Origin: an uncultured Marmoricola sp.
Lineage (GTDB): Bacteria > Actinomycetota > Actinomycetes > Propionibacteriales > Nocardioidaceae
Length of the DNA stretch: 37,098 nt
Reading direction: 5' to 3'
Assembly: GCA_937868075.1 (NCBI GenBank)
Contig: CALMLL010000126.1
Location: forward strand, 1 to 37,098
Shown: in pieces, positions 8,868 through 16,659 of the stretch
How the letters are laid out: every line of letters begins with the position of its first letter
How positions within the stretch are numbered: the first letter of the stretch is position 1
The notes under the pieces: model-generated
The model's database searches: none
What the model was told of the DNA's origin: nothing
Seen by the model: only the letters and a program-made list of their open reading frames with translations
Position numbers and translations under genes: made by a program

Positions 8868-9509
8868 CTAATCGAGTCCGAGCAGATGGGCTGCGGTGTC
8901 GAAAGCGGCCCCCGGGTGGAGTACGTCGAGCAGCACCGACTGCATCCCGGCCCGCTCTCCGGCGAGGGCGTAGGCAGGGTTGTCGTCGACGAAGACGAGT
9001 TGGTCGGCCGGCATACCCACGGTGTCGATCACGGCGGCGTACGCGGCGGGGTCGGGTTTGCGGATGCCTTGTTCAGTGGCGTCGTACACAAGGTCGAAGA
9101 GGGGGAACCATGTCTGGGACTCGACCCAGGCGCGGCCCTGGAAGTCCATGAGTTCGTTGCTGAAGATCGCGGTCGTGAGGCCGGCGGCTTTGCAGGCTCG
9201 CAGCAGCGCAACGGCCTCGGGGCGGGCCGGGTCGATGTCGGGGTGCTGGAACATCGCGCGCATCAGGTGCGGCTGCCCCATGAGCGGCGCTCCCCGGCGT
9301 ACGGCGATCTCGGCGTTTCCCAACCAGTAGTCGCGCTCGGTCAACTCCCCGGCCAGGTGGCGCTGCCAGAGCTCGTCAACACCGCCGTCGAAGGGACCTC
9401 GGCCCGGGATCGTCCGGGGCGGGATTCCGGTCAGTCGCTCGAAGTCGTCGGCGATCTCCCAGGCCGACTTCAACAACACCACGCCGACATCGAGAAGCAG
9501 AGCAGTCAC
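8868..9509 (-). CDS. HAD superfamily hydrolase
   Basis: A 213-residue haloacid-dehalogenase-fold protein. Motif I reads LLLDVGVV, so the first aspartate is present but the second, the usual general acid two positions on, is glycine. Motif II is IFSNEL, motif III the lysine in IRKPDP, and motif IV VFVDDNPAY. A helical cap of about 80 residues follows motif I, as in subfamily IA. The missing second aspartate makes phosphatase activity uncertain; some HAD-IA members have the same change. The GTG at 9509 is chosen over ATGs further upstream because the next residues give the family start (VTALLLDVG) and a -10 box lies 6 nt before it. Substrate is unknown. Confidence 0.8.
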   Translation of the reverse strand: MTALLLDVGVVLLKSAWEIADDFERLTGIPPRTIPGRGPFDGGVDELWQRHLAGELTERDYWLGNAEIAVRRGAPLMGQPHLMRAMFQHPDIDPARPEAVALLRACKAAGLTTAIFSNELMDFQGRAWVESQTWFPLFDLVYDATEQGIRKPDPAAYAAVIDTVGMPADQLVFVDDNPAYALAGERAGMQSVLLDVLHPGAAFDTAAHLLGLD

Positions 9510-9515
9510 GCGTGG

Positions 9516-9521
9516 ACTGTA
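9516..9521 (-). promoter_or_regulatory. -10 box of a leaderless transcript (HAD gene)
   Basis: On the minus strand TACAGT ends 6 nt before the GTG start at 9509. It matches TANNNT and there is no ribosome binding site in between. Confidence 0.5.
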
Positions 9522-9674
9522 GCCAGTGGGGTCTGGGCCTGCCATGGGGAGCATTGGGCCGCTCCGATCCATGTCCCCAGGCAATTGAGGAGCCGCTGTC
9601 GATCAACAGCCGGAGCCCTGTAGAGCACCAACCCAGGCCACTCCATCAAGGAGGACCCGGACTCATGCCTTCCG

Positions 9675-9750
9675 TGGAGCCGCCTGTCGGAATCGAACCG
9701 ACGACCTATTCATTACGAGTGAATCGCTCTACCGACTGAGCTAAGGCGGC
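9675..9750 (-). tRNA. tRNA-Thr (anticodon CGT)
   Basis: The minus strand folds into a full cloverleaf of 76 nt including an encoded CCA. The acceptor stem is GCCGCCT with AGGCGGC (7 bp), the D stem GCTC with GAGC, and the anticodon stem ATTCA with TGAAT around loop CTCGTAA, so the anticodon is CGT, which reads ACG threonine codons. The T arm is GTCGG-TTCGATT-CCGAC. The discriminator base is T. No integrase or repeated tRNA end is seen beside it, so it does not look like an occupied attachment site. Confidence 0.97.
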
Positions 9751-9783
9751 CTGCGCCGGGCCGGGCCCTGGACGCGGTTGGTG

Positions 9784-9789
9784 AGTATA
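9784..9789 (-). promoter_or_regulatory. -10 box of the tRNA-Thr promoter
   Basis: On the minus strand TATACT lies 34 nt upstream of the mature tRNA 5' end. A weak -35 (CCGACA, plus-strand 9805-9810) is 15 nt further upstream, somewhat close. TATACT is a near-ideal -10 and unusual in this GC-rich stretch. Confidence 0.5.
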
Positions 9790-9894
9790 TGGCGCCAAGG
9801 CGGCTGTCGGCGAACCGGCCCGGCGGAGACAGAGGCCGGCTGTCAGGGTGGGAGGTTCGCCGGGAAAGGGGGCCGGCGGAGGTCCGCAGCGAAC

Positions 9895-9908
9895 TAGAAC
9901 ACGTTACA
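9895..9908 (+). promoter_or_regulatory. KstR-type operator upstream of the SDR operon
   Basis: TAGAACACGTTACA fits every fixed position of TNNAACNNGTTNNA, the 14-bp operator pattern of KstR, the TetR-family repressor of cholesterol and steroid catabolism in mycobacteria and relatives. It overlaps the -10 box (TACAGT, 9905-9910) of the SDR gene, so a bound repressor would block RNA polymerase. Binding by a KstR homologue of this organism is an inference; no such regulator is in the window. Confidence 0.6.
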
Positions 9909-9910
9909 GT
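9905..9910 (+). promoter_or_regulatory. -10 box of a leaderless transcript (SDR operon)
   Basis: TACAGT ends 7 nt before the ATG at 9918 and overlaps the KstR-type operator. No Shine-Dalgarno sequence is present. Confidence 0.55.
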
Positions 9911-9917
9911 CCCTGGC

Positions 9918-10718
9918 ATGATCCAGGATCGTTTCTCTCTGCGTGGTCAGGTCGGTGTGGTGACCGGCGCCGGACGCGGCATCGGTGCGGCCACTGCGGT
10001 CGCGTTGGCCCAGTCCGGGGCTGATGTGGTGATCAGCGCCCGGCACGGAAGCCAACTCGCCCAGGTCGCCGAGGCGGTCGAGGCCGCCGGCCGCCGGGCA
10101 CTCATCGTGAAAGCCGATCTCATGGACCTCGACGCGGTCGCAGGCCTCGCCGCGGCGGCGTACGACGAGTTCGGGCGCCTCGACATCGTGGTCAACAACG
10201 TGGGTGGCACCATCCCCAACGCCTTCCTCGACACCGACGCGGCCTACCTCGAAGAGGCTTTCCACTTCAACGTGAGCACCGCCCACGCGCTGGCCCGGGC
10301 GGCCGTGCCCCTGATGCTCAAGGGGGGCGGCGGCACGATCACCAACATCTCCAGCGTGGTCGGTCGGGTCGCCGGGCGCGGCTACCTCGCCTACGGCACC
10401 GCCAAAGCCGCCCTGGCCCACTGGACCCGGCTAGCTGCGGAGGATCTGGCTCCCCATGTGCGGGTCAACGCGATTGCGGTGGGCAGTGTGCGCACCAGTG
10501 CACTGGAGTTCGTGCTGGCGGATGAGAACACCGCCACCGAGATGAGCCAGAGCACCCCGCTGCAGCGCATCGGCGAGGCGGAGGACATCGCGGCGGCCGT
10601 GGTCTATCTCAGCAGCCAGGCCGGAGCATTCATGACCGGCAAGATCCTGGAGGTCGACGGTGGCCTCCAAAGTCCCAACCTCGACCTCAAACTCCCCGAC
10701 CTGGAGGTAGGCGCATGA
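9918..10718 (+). CDS. short-chain dehydrogenase/reductase (classical SDR)
   Basis: A 266-residue NAD(P)-dependent oxidoreductase. The cofactor loop is TGAGRGIG (16-23), the structural motif reads NNVGG instead of NNAG, and the catalytic residues are S146, Y159 and K163 in the usual spacing. The C terminus has the family block [11 protein letters not shown]. The ATG at 9918 is preferred to an in-frame ATG at 9789 because family homology begins right after it and a -10 box sits 7 nt before it. It is the first gene of a three-gene operon; its stop overlaps the start of the next gene (ATGA). The operator over its promoter suggests induction by steroid or related lipid intermediates, so the substrate may be a hydroxy-steroid or hydroxyacyl-CoA. 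This is inference; the SDR fold alone does not define substrate. Confidence 0.88.
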   Translation: MIQDRFSLRGQVGVVTGAGRGIGAATAVALAQSGADVVISARHGSQLAQVAEAVEAAGRRALIVKADLMDLDAVAGLAAAAYDEFGRLDIVVNNVGGTIPNAFLDTDAAYLEEAFHFNVSTAHALARAAVPLMLKGGGGTITNISSVVGRVAGRGYLAYGTAKAALAHWTRLAAEDLAPHVRVNAIAVGSVRTSALEFVLADENTATEMSQSTPLQRIGEAEDIAAAVVYLSSQAGAFMTGKILEVDGGLQSPNLDLKLPDLEVGA

Positions 10719-11794
10719 GCAAGAAACGCGTGGTGGTGTGGTCCACCGGAACCGTCGGACGGCACGCCATCAAGGGCATCGATGCCCACCCCGACCTCGA
10801 ACTGGTCGGCGTGTGGGTCTCCAACCCCGACAAGGTTGGTCAGGACGTCGGTCGCCTGGCCGGTCTCGACCGGGACCTGGGTGTGGTGGCCACGAACGAT
10901 AAGCAGGCGCTCTATGACCTCGCTCCGGACGCCGTGCTCCACGCGGCCATGACCGACGACCGGATCTTCGAGGCCATCGACGATCTCATCGACATCGTGT
11001 CCCACGGCATCAATGTGGTCAGTTCGGGCCCGGTCCTTCTCTGCTACCCCTACGGCCTGGGCCTGGATGAGTACGTCGACCGCATCAAGGCCGCCTGCCT
11101 CGCCTCGGGCGCCTCCCTGCACGTCAACGGGATCGACCCGGGCTTCGCCAACGATGTCCTCCCTCTGGTCACCAGCAGCCTGAGCCAGCGCATCGACCTG
11201 CTGCGCGTCTCCGAGATCGCCGACTACTCCACCTACTACCAACCCGTGGTCATGCGCGACCTGTTCGGGTTCGGCAAGCCGTTGGAGGAGGACGGGTTCT
11301 TGTGGACCCCGGGTGTGCTGACGATGGCCTGGGGACCCGTCGTGCGAGCGCTCGGCGACGCCCTGAGTGTCGATCTCGACCCGGACCTGGTCGAACACGT
11401 CGAGAAGGCTGCTGCGGACCGCGACCTCTCCACGCTCAGCGTGGATGCCGCAGCCGGGACCATGGCCGCAGTGCGGTTCAGTGTCACCGGCACCGTCGGC
11501 GGCACGCCGCGCATCGTTTTGGAGCACGTCACCCGGCTGGCCCAGGATCTCTGCCCGCCGTGGCCACAGCCGGCCGAGGGCGGCGGCTGCTACCGGATCG
11601 AGTTCGAGGGTGAGCCGCGGATGCGACTGGACCTGACCCACGCCGGGGAGCACGGTGACCACAACGTCAGCGGCATGATCATCACCGCCCAACGCCTGAT
11701 CAACGCCATCCCGGCGGTGTGCGCCGCCGAACCGGGCCTGGTTCTGGCCAAGGACCTCCTGCCGGTCACCGGCCGCGGGCTCGTCTCGTCGTGA
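10715..11794 (+). CDS. DapB-like NAD(P)H-dependent dehydrogenase of unknown substrate
   Basis: A 359-residue protein with an N-terminal Rossmann fold: [19 protein letters not shown] contains the GxGxxG-type dinucleotide loop (STGTVG). The family resembles the dihydrodipicolinate reductase N-terminal domain and includes 2,4-diaminopentanoate dehydrogenase-like proteins. True DapB is about 250 residues and carries a conserved lysine and histidine motif that I do not see, so lysine biosynthesis is unlikely. The middle includes conserved-looking [14 protein letters not shown]. It overlaps the SDR by 4 nt and is followed within 13 nt by the metallo-hydrolase, so the three are surely cotranscribed. 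A second redox enzyme in a KstR-marked operon suggests a catabolic pathway; the reaction cannot be named. Confidence 0.75.
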   Translation: MSKKRVVVWSTGTVGRHAIKGIDAHPDLELVGVWVSNPDKVGQDVGRLAGLDRDLGVVATNDKQALYDLAPDAVLHAAMTDDRIFEAIDDLIDIVSHGINVVSSGPVLLCYPYGLGLDEYVDRIKAACLASGASLHVNGIDPGFANDVLPLVTSSLSQRIDLLRVSEIADYSTYYQPVVMRDLFGFGKPLEEDGFLWTPGVLTMAWGPVVRALGDALSVDLDPDLVEHVEKAAADRDLSTLSVDAAAGTMAAVRFSVTGTVGGTPRIVLEHVTRLAQDLCPPWPQPAEGGGCYRIEFEGEPRMRLDLTHAGEHGDHNVSGMIITAQRLINAIPAVCAAEPGLVLAKDLLPVTGRGLVSS

Positions 11795-11807
11795 GGAACC
11801 AGCCGTA

Positions 11808-12818
11808 GTGATGGAGTGGACCGAGCCGGGGGTCTTCGAGGTCGCCCCCGGCGTACACCGCATGCCGCTGCCGCTGCCGATGGATGGGCTGCGGGCAGTC
11901 AATGTGTACGTCGTCGAGACCCACGACGGGCTCACTCTCATCGACGGCGGGTGGGCGATCCCGCAGTCGCGGGCGTTGTTTGAGGAGGGCCTGGCCAATC
12001 TCGGCTACGCACTCCACGACATCCGCTCATTCCTGGTCACCCACATGCACCGCGATCACTACACCCAGGCGCGGGTGGTGGGGACGCTGGTGGGGGCCGA
12101 CGTTGCGGTCGGGATCGGTGAGAAACCCACCTTCGACATGATGTTCGACAACTCGATCACCGAGGACCCGATCCTGATTCGGCTGCGACTGGCGGGGGCG
12201 GAGGAACTGGCTCGGAACTGGCGGACGTTGATGCCTGCCGACCGCCCGGTGCTCGACTCCTATGGGCCGCCCGACCGGTGGTTCGAGGGCGATCACGTCA
12301 TCGATGTCGGCACCCGCCGACTCGACGCACTCGCCACTCCCGGCCACACGCACGGGCACTTCGTGTTTGCTGACCAAGCTGCCGGTCTGCTCTTCGCCGG
12401 AGACCATGTGTTGCCGACGATCACTCCGTCGATCGGCTTCGAACCGGCGTTCCAACGACAACCGCTGCGCGACTTCCTCGACTCCCTGGCCAAGGTGCGG
12501 GCACTGCCCGATCTGAGGTTGCTGCCTGCTCACGGTCCGGTGACCGAGTCCAGTCACACTCGGATCGATGCCTTGGTGGAGCATCACCGGGTCCGACTCG
12601 ACCAGACCCTCGGCTCGGTCGCCTCCGGTCGGCGTACGGCGTGGGAGGTGGCCGCCGACATCCCCTGGACATCACGCGGCAAGACCCGAGACGAGCTCGG
12701 CCCCTTCGATGTCGTCCTCGCCGCCTTCGAGACCCTGGCGCATCTGGAGCTGCTTGCTGCTCGAGGCGATCTGCGGCGGACCGAGACCTCGGGGGTCGTG
12801 GAGTTCGCGACCGGCTAG
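11808..12818 (+). CDS. metallo-beta-lactamase-fold hydrolase
   Basis: A 336-residue MBL-fold hydrolase. The metal-binding motif HxHxDH is HMHRDH at 79-84 (numbering from GTG 11808). Further ligands are GHTHGH (after ATP) and the aspartate of LFAGDHVLP, with a late histidine in LPAHGPV. The C-terminal 80 residues form a helical extension seen in many lactonase and thioesterase-like members. GAGGAA at 11793-11798 overlaps the preceding stop and is 9 nt from GTG 11808 and 12 nt from ATG 11811, so GTG is slightly favoured. As the last gene of the SDR operon it may hydrolyse an ester, lactone or CoA thioester formed by the two dehydrogenases; this is inferred from context only. Confidence 0.85.
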   Translation: MMEWTEPGVFEVAPGVHRMPLPLPMDGLRAVNVYVVETHDGLTLIDGGWAIPQSRALFEEGLANLGYALHDIRSFLVTHMHRDHYTQARVVGTLVGADVAVGIGEKPTFDMMFDNSITEDPILIRLRLAGAEELARNWRTLMPADRPVLDSYGPPDRWFEGDHVIDVGTRRLDALATPGHTHGHFVFADQAAGLLFAGDHVLPTITPSIGFEPAFQRQPLRDFLDSLAKVRALPDLRLLPAHGPVTESSHTRIDALVEHHRVRLDQTLGSVASGRRTAWEVAADIPWTSRGKTRDELGPFDVVLAAFETLAHLELLAARGDLRRTETSGVVEFATG

Positions 12819-12878
12819 TCCCATCGCGCCAAGCCGAACCTGTTCGCCTTCAGGTGCCCCAACTGTGCTGAGGAAATG

Positions 12879-12914
12879 GGAGCTGTGCCGTGGTTGCAAC
12901 CACGGCACAGCTCC
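12879..12914 (+). terminator. perfect 36-bp palindrome, probable terminator
   Basis: GGAGCTGTGCCGTGGTTG (12879-12896) is followed directly by its exact reverse complement (12897-12914), giving an 18-bp inverted repeat without spacer. As RNA it would form a 16-bp stem with a short loop. It lies 60 nt after the MBL gene stop and about 50 nt before the TPP riboswitch. No T-run follows, so it may instead be a protein-binding site. It has no related copy elsewhere in the window that I could see. Confidence 0.5.
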
Positions 12915-12966
12915 AGTATCGCGTCTTCGCCGACGAAACCGGCCGGGGCGTAGGCTGTTCACCGAA

Positions 12967-13053
12967 CGACAGGGGAGCGCCACCGAGGCGCTGAGAGTGC
13001 GGTGATCCGCAGACCCTCGAACCTGATCTGGTTAGTACCAGCGAAGGAAGTCG
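12967..13053 (+). ncRNA. TPP (thiamine pyrophosphate) riboswitch
   Basis: The aptamer is complete. P1 is CGAC (12967-12970) with GTCG (13050-13053). AGCGCC and GGCGCT (12976-12981, 12987-12992) form the P3-type hairpin, followed by the signature CTGAGA and a small stem TGCGG/CCGCA. The second signature, ACCCTCGAACCTGATCTGG, leads into GTTAGTACCAGCGAAGGAAG. These are the conserved THI-box sequences that bind TPP. It precedes a thiamine-type ABC importer by about 30 nt, so high TPP would switch uptake off. Confidence 0.96.
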
Positions 13054-13064
13054 AGTCTCGTCCC

Positions 13065-13081
13065 CTCCCGAGTCATGGGAG
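13065..13081 (+). promoter_or_regulatory. hairpin that can hide the thiB ribosome binding site
   Basis: CTCCC (13065-13069) can pair with GGGAG (13077-13081) across a 7-nt loop. GGGAG is the Shine-Dalgarno sequence, 4 nt before the ATG at 13086. An alternative CTCG-CGAG stem (13057-13060 with 13069-13072) would compete with it. Together with the lack of a terminator, this suggests the riboswitch controls translation. Confidence 0.45.
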
Positions 13082-13085
13082 TGAC

Positions 13086-14096
13086 ATGCGAAAGACCCTC
13101 ATCACGTGCCTGCTGGTGGGCCTCACCGGCTGCGCCTTCTCCAGTACGCCGACGGCCGACTCGACCACGGTCGTGGTGGCCACTCACAGCAGTTGGGCCA
13201 TGGACAAGGCAGTCATCAAAGCCTTCGAGAAGGAGTCCGGATACACCGTCAGGATCCGCCCACAAGGTGACGCCGGTGAGTTGACCAACAAACTCATCCT
13301 GACCAAGGACGCCCCGATCGCGGACGTGGTCTACGGCATCGACAACACCTTCGCGAGCCGGGCAACCGACGCCTCCATCATCGCCGCTTTCGAGCCCAAG
13401 AACGCCCCGAAGGACGTGGCGTCTCGCAAGGGACTCACCCCGATCGACGTCTCCGACGTGTGCGTCAACATCGACGACACCTGGTTCGCGGCCAAGAAGA
13501 TCCCCGCGCCTCGGACCCTGGGGGACCTCACCAAGAGGCGCTACCGCAATCTCACGGTGACGCCCGGGGCCAACACCTCCAGCACCGGTCTGGCGTTCCT
13601 GCTGGCCACGATCGCCACGTACGGCGACGCCTGGCCGACCTACTGGACGCGACTCATGGCCAACGGCCTCAAGGTCGACGCCGGCTGGGAGGACGCCTAC
13701 ACCGTCGATTTCACCGCCGGTGGCGGCAAGGGCAGCCGCCCGATCGTGGTCTCCTACGCCTCCTCGCCCCCCTTCACCGTGCCCGAGGGCGGGACCAAAC
13801 CGACGACCAGCGCACTGCTGGACACCTGCTTCCGGCAGGTGGAGTACGCCGGAGTGCTGGCCGGGGCCAAGAACCCCGACGGCGCGAAGGCCTTCGTCGA
13901 GTTCATGGTGAGCGCCCCGTTCCAAGAGGCGCTGCCCGAGAACATGTACGTCTTCCCATCCACAGGGGCGACCGTGCCGAAGGACTGGGCTCGGTGGGCC
14001 CCGCTTCCCGAGCATCCGCTCAGCCTCGATGCGGACCTGATCGCCACCAACCGCGACACCTGGCTGGCCACATGGCGCGACATCGTCACCTCCTAG
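13086..14096 (+). CDS. thiB: thiamine-type ABC transporter substrate-binding lipoprotein
   Basis: A 336-residue extracytoplasmic solute-binding protein. The signal peptide MRKTLITCLLVGLTGC ends in a lipobox (LTGC), with C16 as the lipidated residue. The mature part begins TTVVVATHSSWAMDKAVIKAFEKESGYTV, typical of the ThiB/TbpA and iron-binding group of periplasmic proteins, and includes EGGTKPTTSALLDTCFRQVEYAGVLAGAKNPDGA, a conserved stretch of that group. The TPP riboswitch upstream decides for thiamine (or a precursor) rather than iron. ATG 13086 is chosen because it has GGGAG upstream and starts the signal peptide; an in-frame GTG at 13002 lies inside the riboswitch. Its end overlaps thiP by 25 nt. 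Confidence 0.9.
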   Translation: MRKTLITCLLVGLTGCAFSSTPTADSTTVVVATHSSWAMDKAVIKAFEKESGYTVRIRPQGDAGELTNKLILTKDAPIADVVYGIDNTFASRATDASIIAAFEPKNAPKDVASRKGLTPIDVSDVCVNIDDTWFAAKKIPAPRTLGDLTKRRYRNLTVTPGANTSSTGLAFLLATIATYGDAWPTYWTRLMANGLKVDAGWEDAYTVDFTAGGGKGSRPIVVSYASSPPFTVPEGGTKPTTSALLDTCFRQVEYAGVLAGAKNPDGAKAFVEFMVSAPFQEALPENMYVFPSTGATVPKDWARWAPLPEHPLSLDADLIATNRDTWLATWRDIVTS

Positions 14097-15682
14097 CCCT
14101 GGGTGCGCTGCCGTTGGCGGTGCTGGGTCTGTTCTTCGCCTACCCGGTGCTGGGGATGGCCGCGCGCGGATTCGCGGACGGTCCGGGGGCCGTCCTCGGT
14201 GTCCTAGCCAGGGAGCGGACCCAGCAGGTCCTGTGGTTCACGCTCTGGTCCGCAGGCCTGGCCACTGTGCTGGCCGTCCTGTTGGGGGTGCCGGTGGCCT
14301 ACACGCTCTATCGGCTGCGCGTGCCCGGCCGGTGGCTCCTGCGGGTCGCCGTCGTGGTGCCCTTCGTCTTGCCCACGGTGGTGGTCGGTGTCGCCTTCCG
14401 ACAACTCCTGGCCCCCGGTGGTTGGCTCGGCAGCCTCGGCCTGGACGGCAGTGCTGCCGCAATCGTGGCGGCACTGGTGTTCTTCAACGTCGCGGTGGTC
14501 GTGCGCACGGTCGGAGCCATGTGGGAGTCCCTCGACCCGCGCCGCGAGGAGTCGGCGCGCGTTCTGGGGGCGACTCGGGCGCAGGCATTCCTCACGATCA
14601 CGCTGCCGGCCTTACTTCCGGCGATCGCCGCAGCCGCCACGGTGGTGTTCTTGTACTGCGCGACCGCGTTCGGCGTCGTACTCACCCTGGGCGGGCTGCG
14701 CCACGCCAACATCGAGACCGAGATCTGGCTGCTCACCAGCCAACAACTCGACCTCACCGGGGCAGCGGCACTGAGCATCCTGCAGGTGTTGGTGATCGTG
14801 GTGCTGCTGGCCCTCGCCGCCCGACTGGACCGCTCCAGTGACCGGGCCGGTGCGGCCCAGGAGCCGGCTCGCCCGACGAGGGGTGACCTGCCGGTGCTGG
14901 CGTGGACGAGCGCGGTGCTTGCGGCCCTGGCGCTGCCGCTGGCCGCGCTCGTGGTGCGCTCCTTGGAGTACGAAGGTCGTTGGAGCCTGCGCAACTACGC
15001 GGCCCTGGCCGGAGACAATCCGGCGTTGGCCGCCACGGCAGCCGAGGCATTGTCCAACTCCCTGCAGATCGCGGTGGTGGCAGCGACCTTCGCCGTCGGA
15101 CTTGGGGGCCTGGTCTCCTGGTTGGTGACCCAACCCACGCACGGCAGGTGGGCCTCGTTGGTCCTGCGTTCCTTCGACACCGCGTTCATGCTGCCCCTGG
15201 GGGTCTCCGCCGTGACTGTCGGTTTCGGTTTCCTGGTCACCCTGGGTCGGCCGCCGCTGGCCTTGCTGGACTGGCCCTGGCTGGTCCCCATCGCGCAGGC
15301 GATGGTGGCCCTGCCACTGGTCGTACGCACGGTCACCCCGGTGCTACGTGCCATCGACGATCGCCAACGACAGGTCGCGGCCAGCCTGGGTGCCTCTCGA
15401 TGGCGGGTTTTCCTCACCGTCGAGATGCCCCTGGCCTGGCGTGCCCTTCTGGCTGCCACCGGATTCGCATTCGCGATCTCGTTGGGCGAGTTCGGCGCCA
15501 CCAGCTTCCTGGTCCGTGACGAAGTACCGACCTTGCCTGTGGTGATCTATCGGCTCATCGGGCACCCCGGGGCGGCCAATGCCGGCACGGCGATGGCGGC
15601 CTCGGTGGTGCTGGCGCTGCTCACCGCTGCTGTGATGCTGCTGGTCGAGCGCACCCGCGTGCGCGGCGTGGGAGCCTTCTGA
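14072..15682 (+). CDS. thiP: thiamine-type ABC transporter permease, two fused halves
   Basis: A 536-residue membrane protein with about 12 helices in two repeats, as in ThiP. Each half has its own EAA loop for the ATPase: SARVLGATRAQAFLTITLP in the first and QVAASLGASRWRVFLTVEMP in the second. The reading frame stays open far upstream, but protein-like sequence begins at ATG 14072 (MARHRHLLALGALPLAVL), which gives a 25-nt overlap with thiB in another frame, so translation is probably coupled. One nucleotide separates its stop from the ATPase start. It would form the membrane channel of the riboswitch-controlled thiamine importer. Confidence 0.9.
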   Translation: MARHRHLLALGALPLAVLGLFFAYPVLGMAARGFADGPGAVLGVLARERTQQVLWFTLWSAGLATVLAVLLGVPVAYTLYRLRVPGRWLLRVAVVVPFVLPTVVVGVAFRQLLAPGGWLGSLGLDGSAAAIVAALVFFNVAVVVRTVGAMWESLDPRREESARVLGATRAQAFLTITLPALLPAIAAAATVVFLYCATAFGVVLTLGGLRHANIETEIWLLTSQQLDLTGAAALSILQVLVIVVLLALAARLDRSSDRAGAAQEPARPTRGDLPVLAWTSAVLAALALPLAALVVRSLEYEGRWSLRNYAALAGDNPALAATAAEALSNSLQIAVVAATFAVGLGGLVSWLVTQPTHGRWASLVLRSFDTAFMLPLGVSAVTVGFGFLVTLGRPPLALLDWPWLVPIAQAMVALPLVVRTVTPVLRAIDDRQRQVAASLGASRWRVFLTVEMPLAWRALLAATGFAFAISLGEFGATSFLVRDEVPTLPVVIYRLIGHPGAANAGTAMAASVVLALLTAAVMLLVERTRVRGVGAF

Positions 15683-15683
15683 C

Positions 15684-16649
15684 ATGGGTCTTGAGGTCCG
15701 TGAGGCGCGGGTACGGTTCGGGGCCACCACCGTGGTCGACTCGGTGAGCTTCGAGGTGCCGACCGGTCAGGTGCTGGCGATTCTGGGTCCCTCGGGGTGT
15801 GGCAAGACGACGCTTCTTCGCGCCATCGCCGGTCTCGAACCGCTGTCGGCCGGGTCGATCCGCTACGACGGCATTGCCGTGGACAAGGTCCCGGTGCACA
15901 AACGTGGCTTCGCCTTGATGTTCCAAGACGGCCAACTCTTCGATCACCTCACCGTCGCGGACAACGTCGGCTATGCCCCGCGGCTGCGTGGTCAGCGCGA
16001 CGCCGCTCAGATCGAGGAGCTGCTCGGCCTCGTCGGCCTCGCCGGGTACGCCGACCGGTCCCCGGCCACCCTGTCCGGCGGCGAACGTCAGCGGGTCGCC
16101 CTGGCTCGGGCGCTGGCCGCCAAGCCCCGACTGCTCCTGCTCGACGAGCCGTTGAGCGCACTCGACCCCACGCTTCGGGATCGGTTGGCGGTCGATCTGC
16201 GTGACATCCTCACCACGACCGGCACCACAGCAGTCATGGTGACCCACGACCACGATGAAGCCTTCACCGTCGCCGATCGGATGGCGGTCATGCGCCGGGG
16301 ACGGCTGGTGCAGCAGGGCACGTTGGCCGACGTCTGGGCCCGGCCGGTCGATGCCGACACCGCACTCTTCCTCGGATACGCCAGCGTGGTGGAGGGTTCG
16401 CTGCTCGGCATGCGGCCGGGCCCGGTGGCGCTTCGGCGCTCGGCTCTGCGAGTCGCCGAGTCCGGAACGCTGGTCGGAGTGGTCCGCGGCTTGCGCAGCA
16501 CACCGGAGCTGGTGCGCCTCGAGGTGGAGTTGCCCGGCCTCGGCGTACTTTCCGCTGTGGCGGACCCGACCGCACTGGTCACGGTGGGCCAGAGGGTGCG
16601 CCTGGCCCTGGATCAGAACCGCACCGCGCCCGTCGCGGCGACCTCCTAG
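15684..16649 (+). CDS. thiQ: thiamine-type ABC transporter ATP-binding protein
   Basis: A 321-residue ABC ATPase that powers the ThiB-ThiP importer. Walker A is GPSGCGKTT (35-43), the Q-loop sits in FQDGQLFDHLTV, the signature is LSGGERQ (130-136), Walker B LLLLDEP (D154, E155), and the switch histidine is in VMVTHDHDEA. E. coli ThiQ is about 230 residues; this one has an extra C-terminal region of about 80 residues (GMRPGPVALRRSALRV...) that looks like a TOBE-type regulatory domain as in the iron and polyamine importers. It is the last gene of the thiamine operon. Its stop codon TAG is also the beginning of the -10 box of the next gene. Confidence 0.9.
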   Translation: MGLEVREARVRFGATTVVDSVSFEVPTGQVLAILGPSGCGKTTLLRAIAGLEPLSAGSIRYDGIAVDKVPVHKRGFALMFQDGQLFDHLTVADNVGYAPRLRGQRDAAQIEELLGLVGLAGYADRSPATLSGGERQRVALARALAAKPRLLLLDEPLSALDPTLRDRLAVDLRDILTTTGTTAVMVTHDHDEAFTVADRMAVMRRGRLVQQGTLADVWARPVDADTALFLGYASVVEGSLLGMRPGPVALRRSALRVAESGTLVGVVRGLRSTPELVRLEVELPGLGVLSAVADPTALVTVGQRVRLALDQNRTAPVAATS

Positions 16650-16652
16650 ACT
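16647..16652 (+). promoter_or_regulatory. -10 box of a leaderless transcript (PAP2 gene), overlapping the thiQ stop
   Basis: TAGACT starts with the TAG stop of thiQ and ends 7 nt before the GTG at 16660. It matches TANNNT. Confidence 0.5.
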
Positions 16653-16659
16653 CTCACCT

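Noticed and set aside
9665..9739. Short frame ATG 9665 to TGA 9739, with AAGGAGG at 9648-9654
   Set aside because: It runs antisense through the tRNA-Thr gene and gives the well-known spurious peptide of tRNA antisense strands (VGIEPTTYSL type). The ribosome binding site is attractive, but no independent support exists.
9675..9750. tRNA gene as an integration site for a mobile element
   Set aside because: No integrase gene and no repeat of the tRNA 3' end was seen in the window.
9789..9917. Upstream extension of the SDR frame
   Set aside because: It would cross the KstR-type operator and -10 box and has no similarity to the SDR family.
13002..13085. Upstream extension of the thiB frame from GTG 13002
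   Set aside because: It lies inside the TPP aptamer and would bury the lipoprotein signal peptide.
13460..14071. Upstream extension of the thiP frame
   Set aside because: This part reads as arginine-rich shadow of thiB; the permease-like sequence starts at 14072.
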